From Cacajao melanocephalus (taxonomy: Eukaryota > Chordata > Mammalia > Primates > Pitheciidae), in contig CAUYLG010048348.1 of NCBI GenBank assembly GCA_963573385.1, positions 86,816 through 150,815 on the forward strand: DNA of 64,000 nt, written 5' to 3'. Shown here one piece after another: positions 1 through 11,572 of this stretch (positions are counted from its first letter, which is position 1; each line of letters begins with the position of its first letter). Position numbers and translations under genes: made by a program. The notes beneath the pieces are model-generated. The model was not told where the DNA came from, did not search any database, and worked only from the letters and a program-made list of their open reading frames with translations.

Positions 1-438
1 ACTAGCAAATGAGTCAAGATTTGGCAATAACATGGATATTTCAATTTCTAAAAATAGTAAGACAGTTTCCCCTATTCAGTCTGATTTTGGGGTCTTATCA
101 AAATAACCTGACACCAAAAAAGTGTGTGCTGTGTCGTCTTGGTACAAATCAATGAATCTAAGGGACAAAATAAATTTCCAGAGACCACAGTTTCATGCAT
201 ACAACTCTTACTTCGTGAACATACCACAAGGCCTGATAAATGACTGTCTTTATGCCAGTAAAGAGACAACAATTGACTGTTAATTCAAGCTCAGAACCAC
301 TACTTCACTAAATAATTACCTTATTTGGATTCTAAAAATACTTGAGTTATATAACGTAACATCAACCTCAAATTCCAACTCATTTTTGGTTTCCTTATGC
401 TGATGCCATATGAATAAGGTACTAGAACTGACTTCAAA

Positions 439-774
<336 letters not shown>

Positions 775-1519
775 TCACCAAGAAGCCCATGCTACCTGTA
801 GGATTACACTTGGGAAACTGAAGTTACATTCTAGATTTAAAGTTAGTAACTTAATAATGCAATCATTCTCTTCTCTAATTAAAACACATAGGTAAAACTA
901 GGATCCAACTTAAAAAGGGTGGGTGGGAGTATGACTGTGATAGAAAAAAAAAGCACATGAAAATCACCTCCATATTGACTCTGCTCATCCATGAAATGAT
1001 GTTTACGGCTTAGCTTATTTTTTTTCTGGCGACTCAGGGCAGACATAGCAAGACTTCTCTCTAAATTTGTGCACAGCATAGTATAGTGCAGATCAATGAG
1101 TTTTATGACTAGAGTAACATAAGCTGTTCTGGTCATGTTGTAATCAGAATATATTTTGGAATAAAAGGAGTCTCACCTTTGGTCAGGTTATACTTTGTGA
1201 TTACAAAATGTAATTTTTTGGGTCTAGAGCTTTACTATAAAGGCAGATTGGGAGGAGACAAAAATAGAATTGTGGAGGAGCAAGAACCACTGAGATGCTA
1301 AACAGTAACATTAATGCTGCTTTGGGCATTTTCCCTGCAGCTTTCTTCAAGGCATGCCCTCCTTTTCCTCTCCTCTCTCTCTCCCTTCCTCCTCACTTCA
1401 TTTGTAGGCCTCATAGAACCTGGGGACTATGAAAACCACTCCAAAGCCTTGTAAGAATTTGTAATAATCTGAAGCATTTAGAGCAGAGAGGAGGGAGTAT
1501 TTGGAAATCTAACCAAGGA

Positions 1520-1573
1520 GAGGTTAGATTTGGATTGTGCAAAAATTCGAGGTTAGCTTTGGATTGTGCATTC
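1520..1573. repeat. Two-copy tandem duplication, period 29 bp
   Basis: GAGGTTAGATTTGGATTGTG at 1520 is repeated as GAGGTTAGCTTTGGATTGTG at 1549. There is one mismatch over the first 21 bases. Confidence 0.8.
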
Positions 1574-1883
1574 AATATTCTTTCCTACATGTTCAGCCTA
1601 CAGATGTCCCAATTTCATAATTATCCAACCTCCAAGAGCAACTTGGAGAGATAAACAGACACACTATTCCTGAAGTGCATCCAGACACAATTTATGTGGC
1701 TTTGTCCTATGAAGTCTCGGCAAAACAATGTGTGACGTGGGCCTCCAGAGTTTGGGAATGACAACAAAAAAGTGAGATAAGCCAAGCAACAACTCTACTG
1801 CACACACATGAACCTGCTGCTGCAGTGCTATGACATCTCAAAGAAGCACTTTGATGCAAGCTTCTTTTGGGCCTGTGACGCAC

Positions 1884-1928
1884 CTCTGGGAGCTTCCCTG
1901 GGCACATCTGTGAGCCATAGAGATCTGG
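1884..1928 (-). CDS. PAK3: PAK3 alternative cassette exon b (45 nt, 15 aa)
   Basis: This small in-frame exon encodes PDLYGSQMCPGKLPE, the insert that defines the PAK3b splice form. It is flanked on the minus strand by an AG acceptor (1929-1930) behind a good pyrimidine tract (about 1931-1975) and by a GT donor (1883-1882, gtgcgt), which is weaker than the gtaagt donor of the CRIB exon. It starts and ends in phase 0, so inclusion keeps the frame. From the literature, the insert sits just after the CRIB motif, at residues 93-107 when used alone, within the region controlling GTPase binding and autoinhibition. Insert-containing forms are described as neuronal, with altered Cdc42/Rac response and higher basal activity. 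Identity is very secure. Whether this species uses the exon cannot be seen from DNA alone. Confidence 0.95.
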
Positions 1929-3532
1929 CTGTAATGGACGTAAATAAAGAAAGAAAAGAAAGTTAAAACAGAATGTGGGACAACTTAGAAGGTGGGAGGA
2001 GATGAAACCAATGGGTCTGAATGGGGGGAGTCCCTTCTAAAGTGGGGCGGTTATGAAAATAGGGAGGTTTTAACTAAATCAGGGACAGGACAGGCTACAG
2101 GACAACAGATTTAAGAGAACAGAGAAAACGACAATGTTCCAAAGTTTGGATGCATTATTCCACTTTTGGCAAGATGCTTCCTCCATAAATATGTATTAAT
2201 AAGAATTACCATTAAATGACTGGAGAAATTACTAAAAGGCAGAAACATGAATTTGGAGGCAAGAAGGATGGCATCATGAAAAGTTTTGACAATAATTTGT
2301 AAGTTGTTTTCATAATTGGGTGATCACAGGTAGCCAATGGCCATGTGATAAACTTACAAATTTCAGTTCCCAATTCTGGTTAACCAATTTTAGTTTCAGA
2401 TTGAACGTGTGTATGTGGCTAAAATTCAAAGGATGGCTGTATGGAAACATTGAATTTTATTCTCATTGATGTGATTCTTTTGTACTTTGTAGCTAACGTC
2501 ATGGCTGGCTTAGAGAAAACTAGATAAAGAACATTCCCACATAGCCAGACTCTATGTTTTAAGTTTCTTAGATATTTAGACGAGGGAAAGGGAAACCATT
2601 CCATATAAACCATGTATAAATAATTTCCATTTTAGTGCTGCAGGTCTAAAATCCCACTTCCCACAAAATAAGACAAGATATAAGGTAACAGCTTTGCCTA
2701 AATAAAGATATCTCAAATGCTACAGTAACATGCTTGACCCAGCTGCCTTGATTTTGGATATATGTCCTTGATTCCTGGCATTTGGGGTTACTCCAAGCTC
2801 AGTGAAACAACACTTTTACATGCATTTATCACGTGGCTAGATGCTAAAGCCTTAAGCCAAAAATTTGAACTCAGGAGCCCATGCACGATCCCAGTTCTGA
2901 TTCTAAGTGCAATTAATAGCATTTGGTTAATACTGTAATGGCCAAAGGAGTTATTAAGTGTTACAAATTGAGGTACGCATTGCACATAACCGCTAGAGCA
3001 GACGTTACTGGCATAATCATTACCATAGTCATTAGAATATTTGCAGTTATTATACATTCCCATGGCACTTCTAATCTTTTGTGATAAATAGTCTTATGAT
3101 CACTAGACAGCAGGAAAAATGCTGTCAATAGCAGAAAATCTTCCAGACAACTATACTTACCACATGACTATACTGCTGACATAATTTTGACTACACTGCT
3201 GACATAATTTCTTTTTCTAAGTTGAGACAAACCCAGTTATCAATAAAACCTGACATTTGAATTTGAATGTATGCCAAAAAGGCACATAGTCAGAAAGCCA
3301 TCTCATTATGCCATATTCAGGAACTAATCCCAAAAGTTAGACAGCTAATGAAGACCTAGGAGTTTGAGCATAAGAAGCAGGAGCACATATCAATGCCTGA
3401 CTGTGTATACAATAACAACTAGATGTACATCAAGCTGGGGGTTGTCCAGTGTAGCCCAGGAGAATGGCAGCATGATATAACAGGCCAAGCATTTATCTTA
3501 TCATAAGAAATGATAATTTATATCACTCATAC
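1929..3532 (-). other. PAK3: PAK3 intron between cassette exons c and b
   Basis: Unique-looking AT-rich intron. It contains two UGCAUG motifs in the transcript direction (2819-2824 and 2880-2885). I recognise no repeat or gene. A short tandem duplication of a CTGCTGACATAATTT segment lies near 3166-3210. Confidence 0.75.
2819..2885 (-). promoter_or_regulatory. Pair of UGCAUG (RBFOX-type) motifs
   Basis: CATGCA on the plus strand at 2819-2824 and again at 2880-2885 reads TGCATG in the PAK3 transcript. The motif is the established binding element of RBFOX splicing factors. The pair lies about 650-710 nt downstream of exon c and about 890-960 nt upstream of exon b. Two copies within 67 nt, between two neuronal cassette exons, is suggestive, but a six-base motif also occurs by chance. 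Function is inference. Confidence 0.4.
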
Positions 3533-3595
3533 CATTTTTCCCTCTGATTGACTTGAAGCGACCGTCACAGGTCTAGAGGTCTGGAAAGGGGAGTT
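3533..3595 (-). CDS. PAK3: PAK3 alternative cassette exon c (63 nt, 21 aa)
   Basis: This exon encodes a 21-residue insert beginning NSPFQTSRPVTV and ending SEGKM, which matches the PAK3c insert as I remember it. It is phase 0 at both ends. The acceptor AG at 3597-3596 has a poor pyrimidine tract (tacttcag), and the donor at 3532-3531 is gtatga, also weak, as expected for an optional exon. It lies between the CRIB exon and exon b, the order known for the gene, so single (b or c) and double (c+b) inclusion all preserve the frame. The insert is rich in Ser/Thr and falls next to the CRIB motif. No stop codon or frameshift is seen. Confidence 0.93.
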
Positions 3596-6245
3596 CTGAA
3601 GTATTTGGGACAAAAATGGCAATATAAAGGGTAAGGACTTGTAATCATTGAATACCAAAAATCTCACCTCCCAACCTACTTTTGGCTTCAGGGTCCAAGT
3701 GTATGACCAGGTATACAAGGTCATATGGGCCAATTAGCCGGAGGGTAACCACCAAGCAACACACTGAATCAGTGTACAAATATTCAAAATAACAAGCCCT
3801 TGTAAGACAACTGGATTAGATAGTTCAGCAAATTGCACAAAATTCAACCTCAACAACTACGATAATCAAACTTAACAATATGATTCCCTCCCAACACACA
3901 ATGAATTAGTGGTGCTATGACCCAATTCTAAACCCTACCAATAAAAAGACTTTCTTAAAAGCTTGCTTTAATTTGGCATGTTTATACTTAATAAACATAA
4001 TAATATAGTAAATGTAAATCACAGGTTAAAAAAGTACCAAAAAGGGCAGAATTTGGCATCTTTAAAAATAAGGTATGAACAAGTAGTCACAAAAGATCAT
4101 CAAGATGACAATAAAGTACTTCCATTGTCCAAATTTAGCTTATGTCTTTCTATGTATTCAATGGATTCGTAACAATGGATTACTTCCAAACAGCTATCTT
4201 ATTCAAATTGGGGATATTTTTAGAGGTGGGGAGAAGGGTATTTGTTTTGTATGGTTTGGTCGTATCCAACTGTTTTTCATCATTGGAAAGATTGTTCATC
4301 ACTTTGGGTTCTTTGGGTTCTAATTGACCGCAAAATGAAAATGCCTGGTGCTGCAGTCAGCAAGATGGTGGTGATTTACTTCCTTTCATTTCCATTCAGA
4401 ACCCAGAAAGATAAACGAAAGAGCTAAAGGTAGAGATATTGTATCACAAGATGACAAGTAAATTTGAAAAGTAGAAAGAATAAAATATTGGAAAGCAACT
4501 AGAATGTCACATGAGATAACTGGATGAGAAAACTTCAACATCAGAAAACAAAAAGGAAGAAAAACAAAAAGAAAAATAGGGAATGACATCAATAAAACAC
4601 AAGGGTAGTTTAAATGAGGAAAAGCATAGAGAATATTAAAATGTTAAAGCTGGAAAAATTAAGTAATAAAAAAGGGAAGAGTTATTAGGCAAAACTTTTA
4701 TAAAGTTTAAGGGATTTTCTTGTTTCAAGTGTCAGCAATAATAGTTACAATCTCTTTATAATTTTTTAAAAATATAAAGTTTTTCAGATTATACAAATTA
4801 CTTTTTTCTGGTGGTGATGATGGTGGTGGTAGTGGTAATAGCAAGATTGGAGTTTCTAAGTGTGGCTAAGAGAATATTCTGCAAATATAGTTAAGACTGG
4901 TTCAATCTCAAAGCCATTTGAGTAATGTCCCTGGCTTTAATGATGAAATTGGTTAAATCTTACCTATCTCCACTTTATGTGTCAATATTTCTTAACGTTC
5001 TCCTCTGGTTGCTACTGAGAATGCAGAAATAATCAGCTCACACCACTTTACGAGGCCAAGGTGTTTACTGTTTCCATTTCCATTCTCATATCACTTACTT
5101 CCAGAATTGAAAAAATAAGATAATTTGACTGTCAATTCAGCAACATGGTTTGCTTCTCCACAGAGATTAATTTGTTCCTTCTTTTTTTCAACTTAATCAT
5201 ATAACACAGTCTACTTAGTATTATGTTATGAAACAAAAAACTCAACTACTTAATATGTAAATTTATTTCTGGTTTAACAGCCCAAGAATTGATGGTGATG
5301 GTTCTACCAAAGATTTTTTTTTGAAATACATTCAAAATTACTCCTTAATTCAGAGTTTACATTTTGATGGAGGTCACTGATAGTATGAAAAAAGGTGGTT
5401 GACCTTCCTGGGGACATATTTCTAGCCATAGCCACATCTTTTCCCTCATCAATCTAAAAAAAATAAAAGATCCAAGATCTTTTTTTAACAAAAGCATAAA
5501 ATTTCATAGGTCTGAGACCTTGTGCTATTTGAGCACTACAAATATTCAGCAAAATACTTGATCTATGGCTATGGTCTATCCAGACAATTCTTACTGTTAT
5601 TTACTATGGATTACATGTCATCTCTAGAGAGACAGGAGAGAGAGAGAGGAGAGAGAGTGCATATAACAACTAAAACATACATGACATATCCATCAACATT
5701 TCTTCCTAAAATATGAGGTTTGGTTTTGAATGTCTACAAAATATACCTACTAATAATTGTAAAAATAATCTATGTTCTTGAAATCAAAGGAAAAAACAGG
5801 TCAGTTCCATAGAGATTCTTGGTTAGTGTAGTTAGCTGATCTGTGTAATACAGGTTTTAATGTAAAGTCTGAATGATTCAGATGAATTATTTTCACTGGC
5901 CATGTTGAGTAGATGATTCTCTGATTCACTTCACATGACAAAGAAAAAGCTCAGGTAGCGTCTCTCTGCCGGGAGTATATTTTCTGTGCCATGGTTAGTT
6001 AATGTTTTCAACCAAGTTGAAACTTTACAGTGATCAAACTGTTTTAAAAGATGGACAAAATAATTTGGTCAATGTTGTTGCCATTCTCTATTTCCATCTA
6101 TGATTGTCTAGGCAATGTCCATCTTTTTTGGAACCATCAAAAATATTAAGTCTGACATTTTGGGACATGGCAATTCTTGCTTGAAACCTATTTTCACAAA
6201 GGAATTCTTTCGTGGCTTACAAAACAAAACAAGGAGCTTACTTAC
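3596..6245 (-). other. PAK3: PAK3 intron between the CRIB exon and exon c
   Basis: AT-rich intron. A simple GGTGGTGATGATGG-type stretch lies near 4809-4835 and a (GA)-rich stretch at 5625-5659. I recognise no exon, RNA gene or well-preserved transposon. Confidence 0.7.
5625..5659. repeat. GA-rich simple repeat
   Basis: Interrupted GA dinucleotide tract (agagagacaggagagagag and similar). It is purine-only over most of its length and has no sign of coding. Confidence 0.7.
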
Positions 6246-6346
6246 AGTGAATTCCCCGGTGACAGCATCAAACCCCACATGAATCGTATGCTCAAAGTCT
6301 GAAGGAAGAGAGATCTCTGGGCGCTCTTTCTCCTTCTTCTTATTGG
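6246..6346 (-). CDS. PAK3: PAK3 second coding exon, containing the CRIB motif
   Basis: This 101-nt constitutive exon encodes residues 59 (last two bases) to 92. The translation runs [10 protein letters not shown], then the CRIB motif [14 protein letters not shown] (residues 70-83), then [13 protein letters not shown] is the Cdc42/Rac interactive binding motif (ISxP..F.H..HVG), and every signature residue is present. Binding of GTP-loaded Cdc42 or Rac here releases the kinase from autoinhibition. The preceding lysine-rich stretch assists GTPase and membrane lipid binding. The acceptor AG is at 6348-6347 (gcctttag). The donor gtaag at 6245-6241 is close to consensus. The exon ends on a codon boundary, which allows exons c and b to be inserted cleanly. 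Confidence 0.98.
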
Positions 6347-7989
6347 CTAAAGGCAAAATGTTAACATGTATTTATTTGGGGTATAGTTTTGGCATCCACA
6401 AGTTGTACAATTAGGTTCATCAAAACAAAGTCGAAAGACAATTGATTCCAACATGGTTTCAACAATGCTTAACACCAGAAATTCTAATTATTTGCAGAAG
6501 TAGCTAAGAGTGTGATGATAAATGTTATATCCAAATAATTCAAAATTTCCAAAATCCTTTTGAAACAAATCCCCCATTCAAACTGATTTATGTCCTTTAC
6601 CAGTGTAACCAGGAGGTGTCTAGGGATATTGTGTTTAACTGACTTTGTTGAATCAAATACAACTTACTAAGGAAGAAATTCATTATACACAAGTCAAGCT
6701 AAGGCATACTACTAGAAAGAAAGAAGAGAAAAGCACTTCAGCTCTCTATAAAAGTGTTATGAATTGTTTCTATGTTAACGATAGCTAATAATTGAACTTA
6801 TTTAACACATTTATATTATTAACTATATCTTAATAGACTCTTCCATTAACAAGACCACTGAAAATCAATCATGTTACAGACCTTCTTTATCATTTAAAAT
6901 ACTTAAATCATTTCCTACCCAGCACTTTGCTAGTAAAAAGCTACAAATTGCTGCTTTTTTTACTGAATTAATTTTATTTAGTTATCAGAAACCTTGAAGC
7001 CATTCCTTGGTTTAGTTTTTCTAGTTTGTAGTTATTTTTCCATATTTCCATTACATTCTGTCATATTAGCCATTCAAAAATCATTGTCTCTCAAGTAACA
7101 GATTTTTATAGTTACATAATTATAAATAAATGTATCAGTAGCTCATAATTTAAAAGCCTATAAAAATATAGTCACTGAATAAATTAAGTTGAGAACTATA
7201 GTCTATCTGGAAATAGTTCCCAGGAGGAAGTCACTGTGGAAACATTCTAAAATGGCATCTAGTAGCTTCCATAACACACTTATTAGCAGATCTGAGCATG
7301 TATCTCAGGTAGGGCTGCATTTCACACTGAAAAAAAATAGCACTCACCCTCCTAATACAGGGCAAGTCAGCATGAACCAGGTTTACCCAGTTAAAAACAA
7401 TCAACTTCAGAATTGCCAGGGTGGTCAATTTAGAACATTCTGGTTCGAACAGATGTTGCCTTGCCCTAGATTACAGACAACATTCAACCATATATGGATT
7501 ATAGGTTTTATGGGTTACCCATGATAAATTTCAAATTCAAAACTTTTCATGTTCAAAGGCTATTCTTATGGCTTCTTATATCATTCCACTCTCTCTCACT
7601 GTTGCTTATCTCTAGCCAGAGGTCAGAGATATGGGGCAGAAATATTAAAACTGAAGTAGTCAGAGGGACTATACAGAATCAGGAAAGAAAGGTTTAGAAC
7701 AGGGGGACAAGAGACACCCAAGGCCTTTGCCTGGCCATGGAGCACATTTAGGACTCATTTTGAAAAAATATATATATGCCATATAACTTACCCTCAGTAC
7801 AGATTCCACTTTTACAGTGAGCCTACTTTACTGATAAATATTATCCTAACTCAACACTGAAGTTTAGAGCTTTCTGTTGGTACTCTTACTTCCCCTGTAT
7901 GTTTGTGGACTGTAGCTACCACTTATCCTTGTTCAACTACCATTTTTTACTTGTTCAGAAAGGCGCTCTGGTCTCATCACTCTGTTGAA

Positions 7990-8230
7990 GTTGTCCTAGC
8001 CACTCCTACAATCATTTTCTTATTTTTTCTCTTTCATGATGTCCAATCCATACTGGCCATGGCTAGCCACTTCTCTTTCTACTTCCTTGACAATGTGGCC
8101 TGGCATTCCTCCTTTCTGAGTGACCATTGTTTCTTCAATTGTCATTGCTTTTGCCTTTGCTAGTACAGTTTTTAGCCTTCTACAGTTCTTTCTCTATACT
8201 CATTCCTCTTGGATTGCCTCCACTCCCACA
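7990..8230 (+). repeat. Possible LINE-2 fragment
   Basis: Pyrimidine-rich text with L2-like phrases such as TGGCATTCCTCCTTTCTGAG and CTCCACTCCCACATACTAAC. The similarity is weak and comes from recall of the L2 consensus. Confidence 0.35.
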
Positions 8231-9149
8231 TACTAACTCACTTTAGGTAATTCTCTAATCTGTGGTTGGCAGGGGTAAATCTACATATTGGGGGACCAAA
8301 CACTGTATGTAATTTGAGAGGAAGGTTCCCTTTAAGTAAAAAAATTACAAATACAAATATACCAGGGCCCCTCCCAGGGCTGTGGATGGGTTCCAGGCAA
8401 GCAAGGAACTCTGAAGGAGCACTTTCATTCACTTCACATTAACTAGCTCTTGGTAACCTTTTTGGGGTCAATCTTCTGAAAAATCTGAAGAAAGCCATGG
8501 AATTTCTGCCCATAAAAATGCACTATACACATATACTTTCACAGGTTCATAATTCCCTTGGTCTCTGATTTAGGAGCCCCTACCTTAATCTGTACCTCGA
8601 ACCCTTGTATCAACTTGAATTCATGGCCCCTCTTGCCGGTAAATAAACTCTCCCAACTTTTCTATTAGTATTGGCAACACATTTGTAGCAAATTGACTAA
8701 ACACTCCACTTGGGCTGAGTTATATGCAGAATTGGCGTAACGGTGTCGCTGTAAAAGGCCACCTGACTGCCAATCCCTGATCAGCCTAACTGCAATTTTC
8801 TTTACTCAGGGCTAAGCATAACAAAGGCAGGAAGCCCAAGTTTGCTTCTCTTCTGGTGTTCTCTATCTCAGTGAAATGATACCACTAACCATACAGATTA
8901 GAGAAGAAGCAAGGCCTTAGGCTCCTCCTCCTTTAGGCAGCTCTAAGCAATGAAAAAAATTTATGATCCCCCTCTCCAATATGCAATTCAAATAAAAACA
9001 ATACCAAGGCATAAACAATTAAGGAAGTGCAAAAAGTTCTGATGTTCTTACGATGATTGAGTCTTTTTTTAAGCTATATGTCCAAAATTAAACTGTTTAC
9101 ACATTTTGGGTGCTTCTGATTTGCTAGATGCCATATACAAATGCTTGCT

Positions 9150-9960
9150 CTGGCTTCTGGGTAATCCAGCACTGCCCCAGCTGCCCAAACCAAAACTCTG
9201 GGAGTCATCTTTCACTCCTTCTTTATTTCTATGCTAATTGATCGCCAAGTTCTGTCTATTCTATCTCCTAAACTGGTCTTGAATCCATCTTCCTCTCTTC
9301 ATCCCCACAAATAATTATCTTAGTTTAAGGCATCAGCATTTCTCACATGCCCTCACTGCCTCCAATTTTACCCCCTTCCATTCATTTCTCTACTCTGTAG
9401 CTAGATCACATTCTTGCCTTTAAGATGCTTAAATGCTGTCCCCTATTACCCATATGTTAAAAGTTCATGCTTCATAGCATGATATCCAAGGACCTGCATG
9501 ATATGTTCCTAGCTTACCTCTCCAGCCTCTCTATTCTTGCCATGGGCCCCACTACTTATACACATTCAATGCTCCCTACACTGCCAGGTTTTCTCTTACC
9601 CCCAAGCTTTTACACATGCTATATACCTAGGCCTGGAAAGTCTTCTTACCCTCTCCCCAAAATTTATGTGGATCACTCCTATTAGTCCTTATTCTTAAAT
9701 ACTCACTCTTGGGCTTTTTCTCCTTTGGTAAGACTTTTCCTATCTCCCCTCTGCAAACAAAGCTAAGTGGCTGTCCTTTCATGCTCCCATAGAACGTCTC
9801 AGTGTCTACTTTGAGCTTGGTACCAACAGAATAGGATTGTTATTTTTTACATATCTACCTCTCCATCTAAAATTTGAGATACTTGACAATAAAGAATGTA
9901 ATTTATTCATTTTCACATTCCCCAGCAACTAGCTTGAACCTGCACACTTAATAGCTAACA
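9150..9960 (+). repeat. LINE-2 (L2) 3' fragment
   Basis: The sequence follows the L2 ORF2 end and 3' region. GGGAGTCATCTTTCACTCC is the L2 'leu-gly-val-ile' segment. It is followed by CGCCAAGTTCTGTC, a CCTCTCCAGCC segment, and a tail with the typical 'anAGTA-GGCAC' region degraded. It is old, with many indels. The fragment abuts an oppositely oriented MIR at 9961. Confidence 0.7.
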
Positions 9961-10180
9961 TGAATGGGACACTCACTATGTGCAAATTAACTAGGGCTAT
10001 CCCCTTTAATCTCCACAACAGTCTTATGAGGTAGGTTTTATTCTTGTCTTACAGATGAGAAAAGTGAGACTTAATGGGGTTAAATTATACACCCAGGGTT
10101 ACACAGCTGTCATATATCAGAGCCAGGATTTGAACCTAGGTCCCCACTTTGTCTCCAGAACCAAAGTTTTCAACAGTTAC
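9961..10180 (-). repeat. MIR SINE
   Basis: The plus strand reads the reverse complement of the MIR consensus: CTTATGAGGTAGG, then CTTACAGATGAGAAAAGTGAG, then GTTACACAGCTG and AGGATTTGAACCTAGGTC. MIR is an ancient tRNA-derived mammalian SINE. Confidence 0.85.
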
Positions 10181-10784
10181 ATACTTTATTTATTACACAG
10201 TGGCATAAAAAAAAATCTCAACAGATTTGAGCTCTAGCTTTCAGTAAGTGTTTAGCAATAAAGTAGACCCTAGATGGGAATCAGTTTTTATTTTTGTGTG
10301 TTTTTTTTAAGATACACTAAAATGTCTGTATCTCCCCTGCAAAATTCTGTGAGCACTGGTCATTTATCTTAAGATTCAACCTGGTCAGCTCTCTGGGTTG
10401 ATATCTGCAGAGAGCAGAAGTCCAAAAAAGTATCACTTTCTAAGTGTATCTCCCATATTCTATTGGAACTCAGAACAAGGCTACAAATTGCTGCCTGTAC
10501 CACAAACTGCAGACAGCATTTGGCCTTGAGATCTACTGGGAGTTATGGTTGCAATTCCTGGGGCCAGCTAATCTCTCCAGAATTTCTCATCCAGACTTCT
10601 TTCTCTATTCTGCTACCTTGTAAAGAATAAGAAGCCCCTCTAGTCATCTACCATCTTTTACATGCCCACCCCAATGTTCTGCAGCTCTTTTACCACCAAG
10701 AGTTTGTCCTGTTAGGAACATTTTTTTCTACATTTTCTACCGCTTCCTTCACCTCTTGCCTTACGTTTTCATACTTTACTGTAC

Positions 10785-10965
10785 ATCATTTTCATCTGAG
10801 AACTTAAAAAAAAGAGAGATGCCAGAGTCCCACTCCCATCTCAAGAGATTTAGATTCAGTTAGTCTGGGGTAGCCCTAGGCATATTTATTTTTTAAAGCT
10901 CTTCAAGTATTTCTGTTACATAGCTGGGACTGCGAAAAATGACTCTAGACTCTGCTATCCAACGA
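10785..10965 (+). mobile_element. MER5-like hAT (Charlie) non-autonomous element
   Basis: The order of phrases matches MER5: 'gagaacttaaaa', GCCAGAGTCCCACTCCC, AGATTCAGTTAGTCTGGGG, CCTAGGCATATTTAT and AAGCTCTTCAAG. The end is poorly preserved. Confidence 0.6.
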
Positions 10966-11394
10966 GTGTACCATTTCCGTAGATAAGACTGGTGGAGGAT
11001 GCTCACCCTTTCTCATCCCAAGCCTTTAGGCCTGAGAGAATGGAAAAGGCAGGCTTTTTCTTTTTTTTACTCCAAATGATTTTACATCACTACTTCTACA
11101 CTTACCTACAAAAATCCTCTCTTTTTTGTAGCAAAAATCCTTGCTACAAAAAAATCTCTCCTCCACTAGGTGGAGATTATCACCACCTAGTTCTCCTGGC
11201 CAAGTACATTGTTCTCCATTGAGGACTTTGGCTCCCAGGCTTCCTTCCTACACTCTTGTGCTGCCACCACTGTGTGAAACAGGATATAAATGGACACCTT
11301 CTTCATACCCTTTCCTTATGGATCCTTGATCTCTCTCAACTCTAACGAATTTTATGTCCCTTCCACTTCTGCAATCATTCCCACAGCTATCTTT

Positions 11395-11572
11395 TAAACC
11401 ATTAGTTATCAAGCAGGGCTGTACATCAGAATAACCTGTAGAGTTCCATAAAATACCAATGTCTAGAGCCTACCAAGAACCTACTATATCAGGATTTCTG
11501 GGGATAGAACCTGGGCAAATGATCTTTTAAAACTCCAGAGATAACGTGCAGCCAGAGTGGAGAACCATAGTT
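11395..11572 (+). mobile_element. MER5-like hAT (Charlie) non-autonomous element
   Basis: Phrases include GTACATCAGAATAACCTG, TGTCTAGAGCCTACC, ATCAGGATTTCTGGGG and the closing GTGGAGAACCATAG, the degenerate partner of the MER5 terminal repeat. The element is heavily diverged. Confidence 0.6.

Noticed and set aside
7436..7452. GGTTCGAAC, resembling the B box of a tRNA gene or tRNA-derived SINE
   Set aside because: No A box at the right distance, no cloverleaf, and no poly(A) or terminator.
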